This document shows, piece after piece, positions 1 to 8,000 of a stretch of 64,000 bases of DNA. The position numbers and the translations under genes are program-made. The DNA is taken from assembly GCF_000296505.1 (NCBI RefSeq), contig NZ_JH815208.1:745163-809162 (forward strand), written 5' to 3'. Position 1 is the first letter of the stretch. Each line of letters opens with the position of its first letter. The notes beneath the pieces are model-generated. The model ran no database searches. It had not been told where the DNA came from and saw only the letters and a list, made by a program, of their open reading frames with translations. This stretch comes from Schaalia turicensis ACS-279-V-Col4 (lineage in GTDB: Bacteria; Actinomycetota; Actinomycetes; Actinomycetales; Actinomycetaceae).

Positions 1-2
1 TT

Positions 3-656
3 GCCGGTTCTGACGCTGACCTGTCCGACGCCATCGGTGGCGATCCGGTTGGTGCACTGGCCACCCTGTTGCCGACCTGGTTCCTCATTCCGTTCCTGCT
101 GACCGCAATCCTGTCCCTGCTGTCAGGTGCGATCAACGGTATTTACTCCTCCGGTCTGACCCTGCTGACGCTGGGTATCGCGGTGCCTCGTCCGCTGGCT
201 TCGCTGATCGACGGTATCATCCTGACCGCCGGCACGATCTTCGTCGTGTTCTTCTCCCCGGACTTTATCGGCCCGTTCCAGTCCTTCCTGATCACCCTGG
301 GTGTTCCGCTCGCCGCATGGGCAGGCATCATGATGGCTGACATTACTCTGCGTAAGGCTGACTACGACGAGAAGGCCCTGTTCGATGCTTCCGGCATCTA
401 CGGTTCGATCAACTGGGTGTCCATCGTTATCATGGCCGTCTCTTGCGTGATCGGCTGGGGCTTCGTGATCAACTCGTTCGCTGAGGCTGCCGCATGGAAC
501 AACTGGCAGGGCTACCTGCTGTGGATGCTCGGTGGTAAGGAAGGCCCGTGGGCATACGGCAACATCGGTGTCATCCTTGCTCTGATCATCGGCTACGTTG
601 TTTACCTGCTGGCTTCCATGAAGAAGATCGCTGCTCAGGAAAACCGCAGTGCCTGA
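3..656 (+). CDS. NCS1-family purine/cytosine permease, C-terminal part
   Basis: This is the 3' end of a gene that begins before the window; the frame is open from base 3 and closes with TGA at 654-656, giving about 217 residues. It contains several long hydrophobic segments separated by short loops, including a WAGIMMADI-type segment followed by DxxALFD, as seen in nucleobase:cation symporters of the NCS1 (CodB/purine-cytosine permease) family. Its last codons overlap the start of a purine nucleoside phosphorylase by 8 bases, so import of a base or nucleoside and its phosphorolysis are probably made from one message. The family call rests on overall pattern; the substrate (purine, cytosine or nucleoside) cannot be read from this fragment. 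Confidence 0.75.
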   Translation, partial: AGSDADLSDAIGGDPVGALATLLPTWFLIPFLLTAILSLLSGAINGIYSSGLTLLTLGIAVPRPLASLIDGIILTAGTIFVVFFSPDFIGPFQSFLITLGVPLAAWAGIMMADITLRKADYDEKALFDASGIYGSINWVSIVIMAVSCVIGWGFVINSFAEAAAWNNWQGYLLWMLGGKEGPWAYGNIGVILALIIGYVVYLLASMKKIAAQENRSA

Positions 657-1512
657 TTTATCGGTTGCCGTTGTGGATGCTGTGCGTAGTGAAGCGTTGG
701 ACTACTGCTTCCAGCGTGACCCGCTGGCAGTGGACGAGGTGCGCGAGGGTGCTCAGCTGATCGCAACGCGCACCGGCGTTGAACGCCACGACGCGCTTGT
801 CGTTCTTGGCTCTGGTCTGCGTGATGCGCTGGACGAAATCGGGAAAATCGAGGCTCGCCTGCCCTTGGCAGACCTTCCCGGCGTTCCGGTTCCGGCGGTT
901 GAAGGTCACGGCGCTGAATTGCTGAGCGTGCGCGTGAATGTGCACGGTGGTCGTGAGAAGCACCTTTTGGTTGCTACCGGTCGCGTCCACCTGTACGAGG
1001 GCTATACGCCGACACAGGTCTGCCAGCTGGTCCGCGTCTGCGCGATGACCGGCATCACGGTCGCGATTCTGACGAATGCTGGCGGATGCCTGCGTAACTG
1101 GACAGTGGGCGACGTGATGACGATTGAAGATCACTTCAATTTCTCTGGTGTTTCCCCGTTCGAGGGCCCGGTGTTTACCGACATCTGGCAGGTCTGGTCG
1201 CCACGCATTACGCGTATCCTGGCTCCGATTAGCGACCGCGTGGGCACGTACGGCCTGCTGCGCGGCCCGGAGTTCCAGACGGCAGCTGAATCGCGGATGC
1301 TCGCGAACAATGGTGTGGACACCGTTGGTATGAGCACGATCCTTGAAGCGATCTCGCTCCACCAGCTGGGCGTCGAGGTTGGCGGTCTGTCCGTCGTCTC
1401 CGACCTCAGTTTTGACGACACACCAACTGAACACGAGGATGTTCTGCGCGCCATGAGCGTCGCGTCTCCGAAGGTTGCTAGCGCGATTATCGAGTGCTTG
1501 GCTGCCCTCTGA
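649..1512 (+). CDS. punA: Purine nucleoside phosphorylase (altered base-recognition residues)
   Basis: 287-residue trimeric-type (PNP/MTAP family) phosphorylase. It would split purine nucleosides with phosphate into base and ribose-1-phosphate in the cytosol. Family landmarks are visible in order: VLGSGLRDAL near residue 51, GRVHLYEGY, TNAGGCLR, GPEFQT and VGMSTILEA. The GTG start at 649 overlaps the upstream permease gene by 8 bases, which suggests translational coupling. The oddity is in the base pocket. The Glu that contacts guanine/hypoxanthine in this family (human E201, in FETxAE) is Gln210 here (FQTAAE), and the conserved Asn (human N243, in SLITN) is Asp252 (SVVSD). That pair matches the E201Q/N243D combination known from engineered human PNP with adenosine activity, so a 6-amino-purine preference is possible (inference). 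Confidence 0.9.
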   Translation: MPDLSVAVVDAVRSEALDYCFQRDPLAVDEVREGAQLIATRTGVERHDALVVLGSGLRDALDEIGKIEARLPLADLPGVPVPAVEGHGAELLSVRVNVHGGREKHLLVATGRVHLYEGYTPTQVCQLVRVCAMTGITVAILTNAGGCLRNWTVGDVMTIEDHFNFSGVSPFEGPVFTDIWQVWSPRITRILAPISDRVGTYGLLRGPEFQTAAESRMLANNGVDTVGMSTILEAISLHQLGVEVGGLSVVSDLSFDDTPTEHEDVLRAMSVASPKVASAIIECLAAL

Positions 1513-1529
1513 TTCGTAGTACTCGTTTT

Positions 1530-1563
1530 CTGGTGGGGTGAGGCTTCGGCCTTACCCCACCAG
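1530..1563 (+). terminator. Terminator of the permease-PNP operon
   Basis: A near-perfect 15-bp stem (CTGGTGGGGT paired with ACCCCACCAG, then AGGC/GCCT) closes on a TTCG tetraloop 17 bases after the PNP stop and is followed by a short T-rich stretch. Confidence 0.8.
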
Positions 1564-1811
1564 TGTGTTTCGGCGGGGTTTTGTGCGGTGGTGTTCTGCG
1601 CCGGCGATGGGGGAGTGGTGTGGCGGTGTACGCGGCCTCGTGGATGAGGGGCGGGCGTGTGCACTGCGCGCTAGCGGATGATTGACGAGGCCATACGTAC
1701 AACTGGCGCCCGGTGCTGTGCGCTCGCGCGTGGAGCGAAAGTCGGCGAGGCTGGTAGAGTTGGAGGCGCTCAGACTGCCGGCGCGTTCGCGCGCAGGATA
1801 TGGCTGGCTAA

Positions 1812-1884
1812 GCCCTCGTAGCTCAGGGGATAGAGCACCGCTCTCCTAAAGCGGGTGTCGGACGTTCGAATCGTCTCGGGGGCA
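1812..1884 (+). tRNA. tRNA-Arg (anticodon CCT)
   Basis: 73-nt cloverleaf. The acceptor arm GCCCTCG pairs with CGGGGGC, with A as discriminator. The D arm contains GCTCAGGGGATAGAGC, the anticodon loop is CTCCTAA with anticodon CCT, and the T loop is TTCGAAT. The CCA end is not encoded. Confidence 0.95.
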
Positions 1885-1913
1885 CAAGAAACGTTGGAAT
1901 ATCAACGAAAAGT

Positions 1914-1954
1914 GATCGGGGTTCTGAGCCAAAAAGCCGCTCAGAACCCCGATC
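1914..1954 (+). terminator. Perfect 16-bp hairpin after tRNA-Arg
   Basis: GATCGGGGTTCTGAGC and its exact reverse complement flank a 9-base loop, 30 bases after the tRNA. It probably ends the tRNA transcript, although no strong T-run follows. Confidence 0.6.
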
Positions 1955-2581
1955 TACGTTCCTATCTACTCTCTTTGCCCTCGATTAGAACTCGTAGGCG
2001 TGCGCGCGTAGGTGCGGGTTGCGGTCTCGATGGTCTCGCGGAGCCGTGCTCGTTGCCGAACAAGTCCGGGGCTATAGGACAAAAGGGTATGCGGACGAAA
2101 TCTTGGAGGATTTCCCGTATGACTAATGCGGGCTATAGGCGCAAACGTGGTGCTTTAGACGGCGTGTCGTGGGTCTAGTGGGCGCGTCCGGCCAGCCTTT
2201 GCGTGGCCAGAGTCCTTCTTCTGGGGTGGGGGTTCCTTCTGGGATTCCGTGGCGTTTCTGATTGGTGTGGTTGGGGTGTTGTGGTTGGGTGGGTTTTCTG
2301 GCACGGACTGCACCTGGTGCGACGGTTTGGGCTTGGAACGCGTGGTTGTGTCGCGTCGGGTGTAGGTGGTGCTGTGGTTGGGTGAGTTTTCTGGCACGGA
2401 CTGCACCTGACGCGACACTTTTGCCCTGAAATGTGTGGTTGTGTCGCGTCGGGTGTAGGTGGTGACGCGCGACGAGGTGCGGGTTAGGGGTGGGGTGAGG
2501 TCTGACGTGTTCACTTCGGACGTTTCAAGCGATACAGAGGCACCTCTTCCGTGAACGAGGTGCTGACTGTACGCTTGGACT
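1955..2581. other. Gene-free intergenic stretch
   Basis: About 630 bases without a convincing gene. Open frames here lack a ribosome site and start inside the tRNA or run antisense through repeats. The stretch holds a tandem 93-bp repeat (separate entry) and, near 2065-2150, two short echoes of GGGCTATAGG. Confidence 0.6.
2281..2466. repeat. Two tandem copies of a 93-bp repeat with internal palindrome
   Basis: Copies at 2281-2373 and 2374-2466 share GTGGTTGGGTG(G/A)GTTTT, then CTGGCACGGACTGCACCTG, and near the end TGTGTCGCGTCGGGTGTAGG. The differences cluster in the middle. In the second copy, TGCACCTGACGCGACA is almost the reverse complement of the downstream TGTCGCGTCGGGTGTA, so each copy could fold into a stem-loop. 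Confidence 0.8.
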
Positions 2582-2776
2582 ATGGAAGAGCTCGAGCCCC
2601 TCGGGTCGACCGCCCCGTCGCCCGAACAGCAGATACCGACTCGCTTTGACCGGCACGCGCCCGCACCTTTCACTCCGAAAGCAGTCGTGGCGCTGATTGT
2701 CAGTGGCGTGGGAGTTCCCGTGCTCTTCTATGCGGGTATCGCGTTGCGGGGCTTCCTGATCTGGCAGGTGCAGTGA
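2582..2776 (+). CDS. Small membrane protein, function unknown
   Basis: 64 residues. The N-terminal half is hydrophilic and rich in Pro and acidic residues; one clear transmembrane helix follows at about residues 33-60. The stop codon overlaps the ATG of the next gene by one base (TGATG), which favours real, coupled translation of both. I do not recognise the family. There is no obvious Shine-Dalgarno sequence before the ATG, so leaderless or weak initiation is possible. Confidence 0.5.
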   Translation: MEELEPLGSTAPSPEQQIPTRFDRHAPAPFTPKAVVALIVSGVGVPVLFYAGIALRGFLIWQVQ

Positions 2777-3159
2777 TGCGTCGCGCCGAATGGATTTTGT
2801 TGCTCGTCGTATTCGTCGTGCAGGTGGGATATCAATTCCTGCTGTGCCACGTTGATGCCATGCGCACGATGATTGACGATGAAAAAGGGCTGTCGGGAAT
2901 GTTTATTGTCCTGCCGCTTGTTGCCTACGTGTGCGCGATGGTGTCCGCGTATCGCTGGGGTTTTCGATTCTGGCGCCCGGTGCTCCTTGCCGTTGTGACG
3001 ACTATTGCGTTCGTTGTCTCAGTTCCCGAGGCGTTTGGCCTGACCTCGCCCAGAGATTGGGGCGACCTTGCGGTGTTCACGCTGATGTACTTCGTGCCCG
3101 CCATTGTTGGTGAGTGCATCGGTGCTCTTATTCGCCGGTGGCGATCTGCGCTTGGTTGA
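2776..3159 (+). CDS. Small integral membrane protein, function unknown
   Basis: 127 residues from the ATG at 2776, which overlaps the preceding stop codon by one base; a GTG one codon earlier is the alternative start. About four hydrophobic segments are visible (near residues 5-22, 40-58, 68-85 and 98-118), joined by short polar loops, with a basic C-terminal tail (RRWRSALG). It looks like a small polytopic membrane protein co-translated with its neighbour. No family was recognised and no function is claimed. Confidence 0.6.
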   Translation: MRRAEWILLLVVFVVQVGYQFLLCHVDAMRTMIDDEKGLSGMFIVLPLVAYVCAMVSAYRWGFRFWRPVLLAVVTTIAFVVSVPEAFGLTSPRDWGDLAVFTLMYFVPAIVGECIGALIRRWRSALG

Positions 3160-3195
3160 AGTCGACGGAGACTTTCTGACCTCCAGTCGCGTGTA

Positions 3196-3428
3196 CTACT
3201 TGGAATCAACTGTGGAGTCATTCAGCGTCACCGAGTCAACCGTGCCTTCGGTGTAGTCGGACTGTAGCGGATCCTCGAGGGTGACGAACTTAAAGTGTGT
3301 GCCAGAAGCGATTGGCGCAACCTTAGCGGTGACAGGCAGGTTAACCCGAGTGGAATGATTGTGAAAAAAGAAATGTCGACTGAGGCGACATTAACAGTGT
3401 TTGACAACTCAACGACTTTCCTCAGCAA
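3196..3428 (-). pseudogene. Possible decayed minus-strand coding remnant
   Basis: On the minus strand a frame with coding-like, GC-rich third positions reads ...SGTHFKFVTLEDPLQSD... and ends at TAG (3196-3198). Further upstream the coding-like character moves to another frame (VVELSNTVNVASVDISFF), as expected after a frameshift near 3360. No complete gene can be built from it, and the upstream part is cut off by the L,D-transpeptidase gene. The remnant would be convergent with the membrane-protein genes. The family is unknown and this is a tentative call. Confidence 0.3.
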
Positions 3429-3473
3429 GCATCAGCCCATTACGATTGTGAGCGGAATGAAAGGCAGTGACGC

Positions 3474-4889
3474 ATGACCCGAATGAAATGGCTGATTGCA
3501 GCGATCATTGGAGTATTAGTTGTTGTCGGTGGTGCCGGCACGGCGTACGCCAGCTACTACTCTGATAAAGCTCTTCCGACCGCATCCGTTGGCGGACACA
3601 ATGTCAACGCGATGAATCGTGACGAGCTTGTCGCATGGATCAACGATCAGGCCTCCCAGGTTTCAATTGACATAGATGTTGACGGTACCCCGTCAAAGGC
3701 ATCGCTTGCAGATCTGGGCGTCACCGTTGATGCGCAAGCGTCAGCGGATCAAGTTCTGGCTTCTTCGGATTCCGTCTGGGAACGCTTCGTTGGCCTGTTC
3801 AAGCGTAGCGACTACCCCCTTGTTTCCTCTACTGATAAGAAAACCTTCAACGCCTACATGGCTTCCCTGGTGAAGTCCGTCGGCGAGGCCCCCAAGTCGG
3901 CGACCGTTTCAGTCGATGAGCAGGGTGCGTTCGTTGTGACCCCCGGGGTACCTGGTATCGCGATTGATGCCCAGCCGCTGAATGATGCTGTGGCCACGGC
4001 GTTGCAGACTCTGTCCTCACAGGCAATCTCCGTTTCGCCGTCCACGCAGGACCCGATTGTGTCTGACAAGCAAGCTCAAAAGGTTGCCGACGCAGCCACC
4101 GCTCTTGTTGCTCACTCGGTGACGATCAGTGACGGTATTAAGGACTACACTGCCGAAACCGTCGACCGCGCAGCGTGGGTTGCTCTGCCCGGCGTTGATG
4201 ACGTAGAAGGAACCCCTTCCATCGATCCTGAAGCTGTCCAGGCATGGGTTGATAAGACTGCTGAAGCAACGAACGTTGCCCCAACCCCGGCAATCAACAA
4301 CGTTGATGGCGCCGGTAATGTCCTGGCCGAATCGATGCCCGGCAAGGAAGGCGAAGCCGTCAACAACTCCGCTCAGGTGGGCGCCGATGTGGTTGCTGCC
4401 CTGAATGCTGGGACCGACTACTCGGGTAGCTTCGACTATGACAAGGTTCCGCCACCCACTGAAACGCGCCCCGTTATGGCGGGCTACGAAGCCTACCCAT
4501 ATGCCATGCATGAGGGTGAAAAGTGGATCGATATTAACCTGACCACGAACCGCCTGACCGCCTACGAAGGCCAGACCGTTGTCCACGACCCCATTGCGGT
4601 CAACCACGGCGCCCCCGGTCATGAGACCGTCACCGGTACCTACCACATCTACCTGAAGTACGAGAAGCAGGACATGGGTTGTACCCCCGAGTGGCCCTAC
4701 TGCGCGAAGGATGTGCCGTGGGTTTCCTACTTCACCGGTTCCTACGCGATCCACGGTGCTCCGTGGGTTCGCCAGTTTGGACTAGGCTCCGTTGGTGGTT
4801 CGCACGGTTGTGTGAACCTGCCCGTCGCTGAAGCACACTACGTCTTCAGCTGGGCTGATTCCGGTACTGCCGTCGTCACTCACTACTGA
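3474..4889 (+). CDS. L,D-transpeptidase with peptidoglycan-binding domains
   Basis: 471 residues. An N-terminal membrane anchor (about residues 4-25) is followed by two repeats resembling the putative peptidoglycan-binding PG_binding_4 domain (about 80-190 and 195-310). A C-terminal YkuD catalytic domain follows (about 345-471). The catalytic motif is SHGCVNL with Cys446, preceded by the conserved YAIHG histidine. Such enzymes make 3-3 cross-links in peptidoglycan or attach proteins outside the membrane. The start chosen is the ATG at 3474, with AAAGG about 10 bases upstream; ATG 3483 (MKWL) is a reasonable alternative. Downstream are two hairpins, so the gene is probably monocistronic. Confidence 0.92.
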   Translation: MTRMKWLIAAIIGVLVVVGGAGTAYASYYSDKALPTASVGGHNVNAMNRDELVAWINDQASQVSIDIDVDGTPSKASLADLGVTVDAQASADQVLASSDSVWERFVGLFKRSDYPLVSSTDKKTFNAYMASLVKSVGEAPKSATVSVDEQGAFVVTPGVPGIAIDAQPLNDAVATALQTLSSQAISVSPSTQDPIVSDKQAQKVADAATALVAHSVTISDGIKDYTAETVDRAAWVALPGVDDVEGTPSIDPEAVQAWVDKTAEATNVAPTPAINNVDGAGNVLAESMPGKEGEAVNNSAQVGADVVAALNAGTDYSGSFDYDKVPPPTETRPVMAGYEAYPYAMHEGEKWIDINLTTNRLTAYEGQTVVHDPIAVNHGAPGHETVTGTYHIYLKYEKQDMGCTPEWPYCAKDVPWVSYFTGSYAIHGAPWVRQFGLGSVGGSHGCVNLPVAEAHYVFSWADSGTAVVTHY

Positions 4890-4904
4890 CATCAATTGTG
4901 AGAC

Positions 4905-4944
4905 GCGTTGCCGCGTAGGGGAATCTGCCCCTACACGGCAACGC
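4905..4944 (+). terminator. Terminator of the L,D-transpeptidase gene
   Basis: A 17-bp stem with one mismatch (GCGTTGCCGCGTAGGGG against CCCCTACACGGCAACGC) around a 6-base loop, 15 bases after the stop codon. Confidence 0.75.
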
Positions 4945-4958
4945 CTCCGTTGAAAACC

Positions 4959-5000
4959 GAGGCCACTCCACTACCGTGGAATCGTGGCCTCTAGTTTTTT
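4959..5000 (+). terminator. Terminator-like hairpin containing the next start codon
   Basis: GAGGCCAC pairs with GTGGCCTC, helped by an inner TCCA/TGGA, and a run of six T follows at 4995-5000. The GTG proposed as start of the next large gene is the first three bases of the 3' arm, so the structure could act as attenuator or translation block as well as terminator. Confidence 0.55.
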
Positions 5001-8000
5001 CTCACGTCATTCACGAACGCCCTCGTCGCAGCAACAGACTCCTGTTGCGCCGACAGAGGAGTCAGCCCAGCCGAACACGCACCAGCGTCTTCGCGATCAA
5101 CTGACTGTGTGGCAAGATGACCTGCTTCGCCGGACTCGCATTGATGGTGCGGATGCTCCTCGTCTGACTATCGGCGCTCCGCACCCAGGTGGGCTTGCAA
5201 AGCTCTACGCTGACCAGCCGACGCGTCTGTCCCTTCTCATCCGTGAGCCTTCCGCCTTGAAACGAGGCTTGGATCATGCGCGCGCAATCATGGCGCGTTC
5301 AAGTGAGCTCACTGCACGCCACGGTGTGGGAACTGTTCACATGTCTATCGGCTACGCCCGATGGATGAATGCTGGCGAATGGGCCAGCTCTGCTGTCCTG
5401 CTTCGCCCTGTTCTTCTTGAAGACCAACCTGATGACGTGACGATTCGTCTGGCTTCTGGCTACAAGCTGGACAACACGATCACGTCAGCTCTGTTGAAGA
5501 GCGGAGTCGCAGTCGATGCTGAGGCGTTGATTGATGAAGCGACATCTATCCACGGGTTCTCTTCATCCAAGGCGCTGGCGAAGGTCCGCGAGTTGGGTCG
5601 TCATCTTGACCAGTTTGAGCTTCGTGACGAACTCATTATCGGCCTGTTCGAGCATCCGGCTTCTCAGCTGCACCGCGAGTATGACAATGCTGAGCATATT
5701 TTGAGCTCGGATATTGTGCGTGCTCTGGCTGGCGATCAGGAAGCTCGCCAGAACACTCATCGCGTACTGCCGGATTCTGTTCCAACCGATCGCGATCCGT
5801 GGAAAGAACGTGGCGCAGGCGATTTGACGCCTCAGCAGCAGGATGTTGTTGAAGCTGTTGCTTCGGGTCGTTCTTTCGTTGTGGATGTGCCTCACGGTTC
5901 GGATGACACTGCGCTGGTGGGCGCGATTCTTGCTGATAGTGCGGCCTATGGTAGGCGCGTGATCCACTTGGGGGGTTCGCCGTCGCGTACGACGATGGCT
6001 GAAGAGCGTCTGCGTTCCTTGGGGTTGAGTGAAGCGGGGGTCCGTCTGGATGGCACTACCGCGGACGGGTCTGAAATCCGTGCGCGCATCCATCAGGTGA
6101 TGACCGATACGTCCCCGGTTGCGGATATGGGTGAAGTGGACGAGATACGTACCAAGCTGCGCGATGTGCGTTCGCGTTTGTCGTCGTACACGACGTACTT
6201 GCATCGTCCGTTCCGCGCATTTGGGGCAAGTGCGTACGAGGCTCTTCAGGTGCTGACAGACCTGACAAGCGCGCATCCGAGCCCTTCTACCCGCGTTCGT
6301 TTCCGCGAGGATGTTCTGTTAGATATTGCTCAGGATCAGGGTGCGAAGGCTAGGGAGCTTCTGCACGAGGCCTCGAACTTGGGTCTTTTTGCACGCGCAA
6401 CGGCGCATACCGCATGGAAGGGCGTTGTTATTTCGTCGGACGAGCAGGTTCCTGACGTTTTGTTGCGCGTTCATCGTTTGGCAACGGAAAGCTTGCCTGA
6501 ACTTCGTGTTCGTATCAGCACGATTGCGGGTGAAGCGGATATTCGAACTGCGACAACTCTGTCTCAGTGGCTCGCTCAACTGCATATGTTTGAGGGTGTT
6601 CGCGACGTTCTTGATATTTTCACTCCGCAGATCTTTGAGAACTCGGCTGCTGACATGGTGATTGCGACTGCGTCGAAGCAGTGGCGTGCCGCCCACGGCA
6701 TCACGATGAAGCGTTCAGAACGGACGCGTCTGTTGAAACGAGCCCAGGACTTTGTTCGTCCTGGAACGCATGTTTCGGACCTGCACGCTGAACTCCTCAA
6801 GGTGCAGGAACGTCGCGATGTGTGGCGCGACCATACCGGTGGCGACGGTTGGCCGACTTTGCCGAACCGTATGAATGAAGCGATCGAATTGACGACAAGC
6901 ATTCAGGATGATCTGAAGGCTCTGCGCCCGATGTTCTCGACGGGTCATAAGAACTTCGAAGAGATGACGATCGTTGATCTGGCGGCGTTGTTCGAGTCCT
7001 TGGATACTGATCCCGAAGGTGCACGTGAACTGCCACGTCGCGTCACAGTGCTGAAGAAGCTCAAGGGTGCAGGTTTGGCGTCGCTGGCTGAAGACTTGCG
7101 TGATCGTCACGTTGATGACGAGATGGTGGATTCAGAACTGGATCTGGCGTGGTGGGCATCAATTCTTGGCCTGATGCTGGCAAGCGATCCGCAACTGGGT
7201 GGTTTCGACCCCGCTCATCTTGAGGCCACGCTTGAGTCTGGTCGTGCCCTGGATCTTGCCCAGGTGAATACGTTGGCTCCGCAGGTTTTGGGTCAGCTTC
7301 GCAGGTTGCGTTTACAGGCGATGGCGACACGCCCGGACCAGCAAGAACAACTGGAAGCTCTATTGGCTTCGGGCACGCCCGTTGGCGCGCTTGATTTCTA
7401 CAACGCTCTTCCCCTGGTCCGTTACCTGGTGCCAGTGGTGTTCACGGTTCCTACGTTGGTTCCCGCGATCGTCAAGGCCGGACATCATGTTGACCTGCTG
7501 ATCCTGGACGATATTGATGATCTGCCACTGGTTGAACTGATCCCGATTATTGCTCGTGCTCGCCAAGTTGTTGTACTGGCAGACTTGTCTGGCGCTCACG
7601 AAGGTGGGGCGGCGCGTGTGCTGGCCAGTGTTCTACCAACGACGCGAATGGACGTTGCACCGACGCGTTTGAATGACCAGGTTGCATTGCTTCTTGCTCG
7701 CCATGGCATCGACCATACGGGTGTCCCGGTCCCGTGGACGGCTGCAGCCGCTCCGATTACGGCGTTCTGGTGCGAAAGCTCCGGTATGCCCGCTCCGGGT
7801 TCTCACGCAGTGGAATCAACCACCGCGGAAGTCGATGCTGTCGTTGAACAGGTCATCGAGCACGCCGTGTCTCAGCCGGAACGTTCGCTGGGTGTGATCG
7901 CCCTGTCAACTACGCACGCGAATCGCATTCAGCGCGCGATCGAGAAAGTCCGAGCCTCGGAACCCGGACTGGCATCCTTCTTCGACGAAGCAACCGCTCA

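Noticed and set aside
1855..2178. 107-codon frame after tRNA-Arg
   Set aside because: Starts inside the tRNA and runs through its terminator hairpin; no ribosome site or family.
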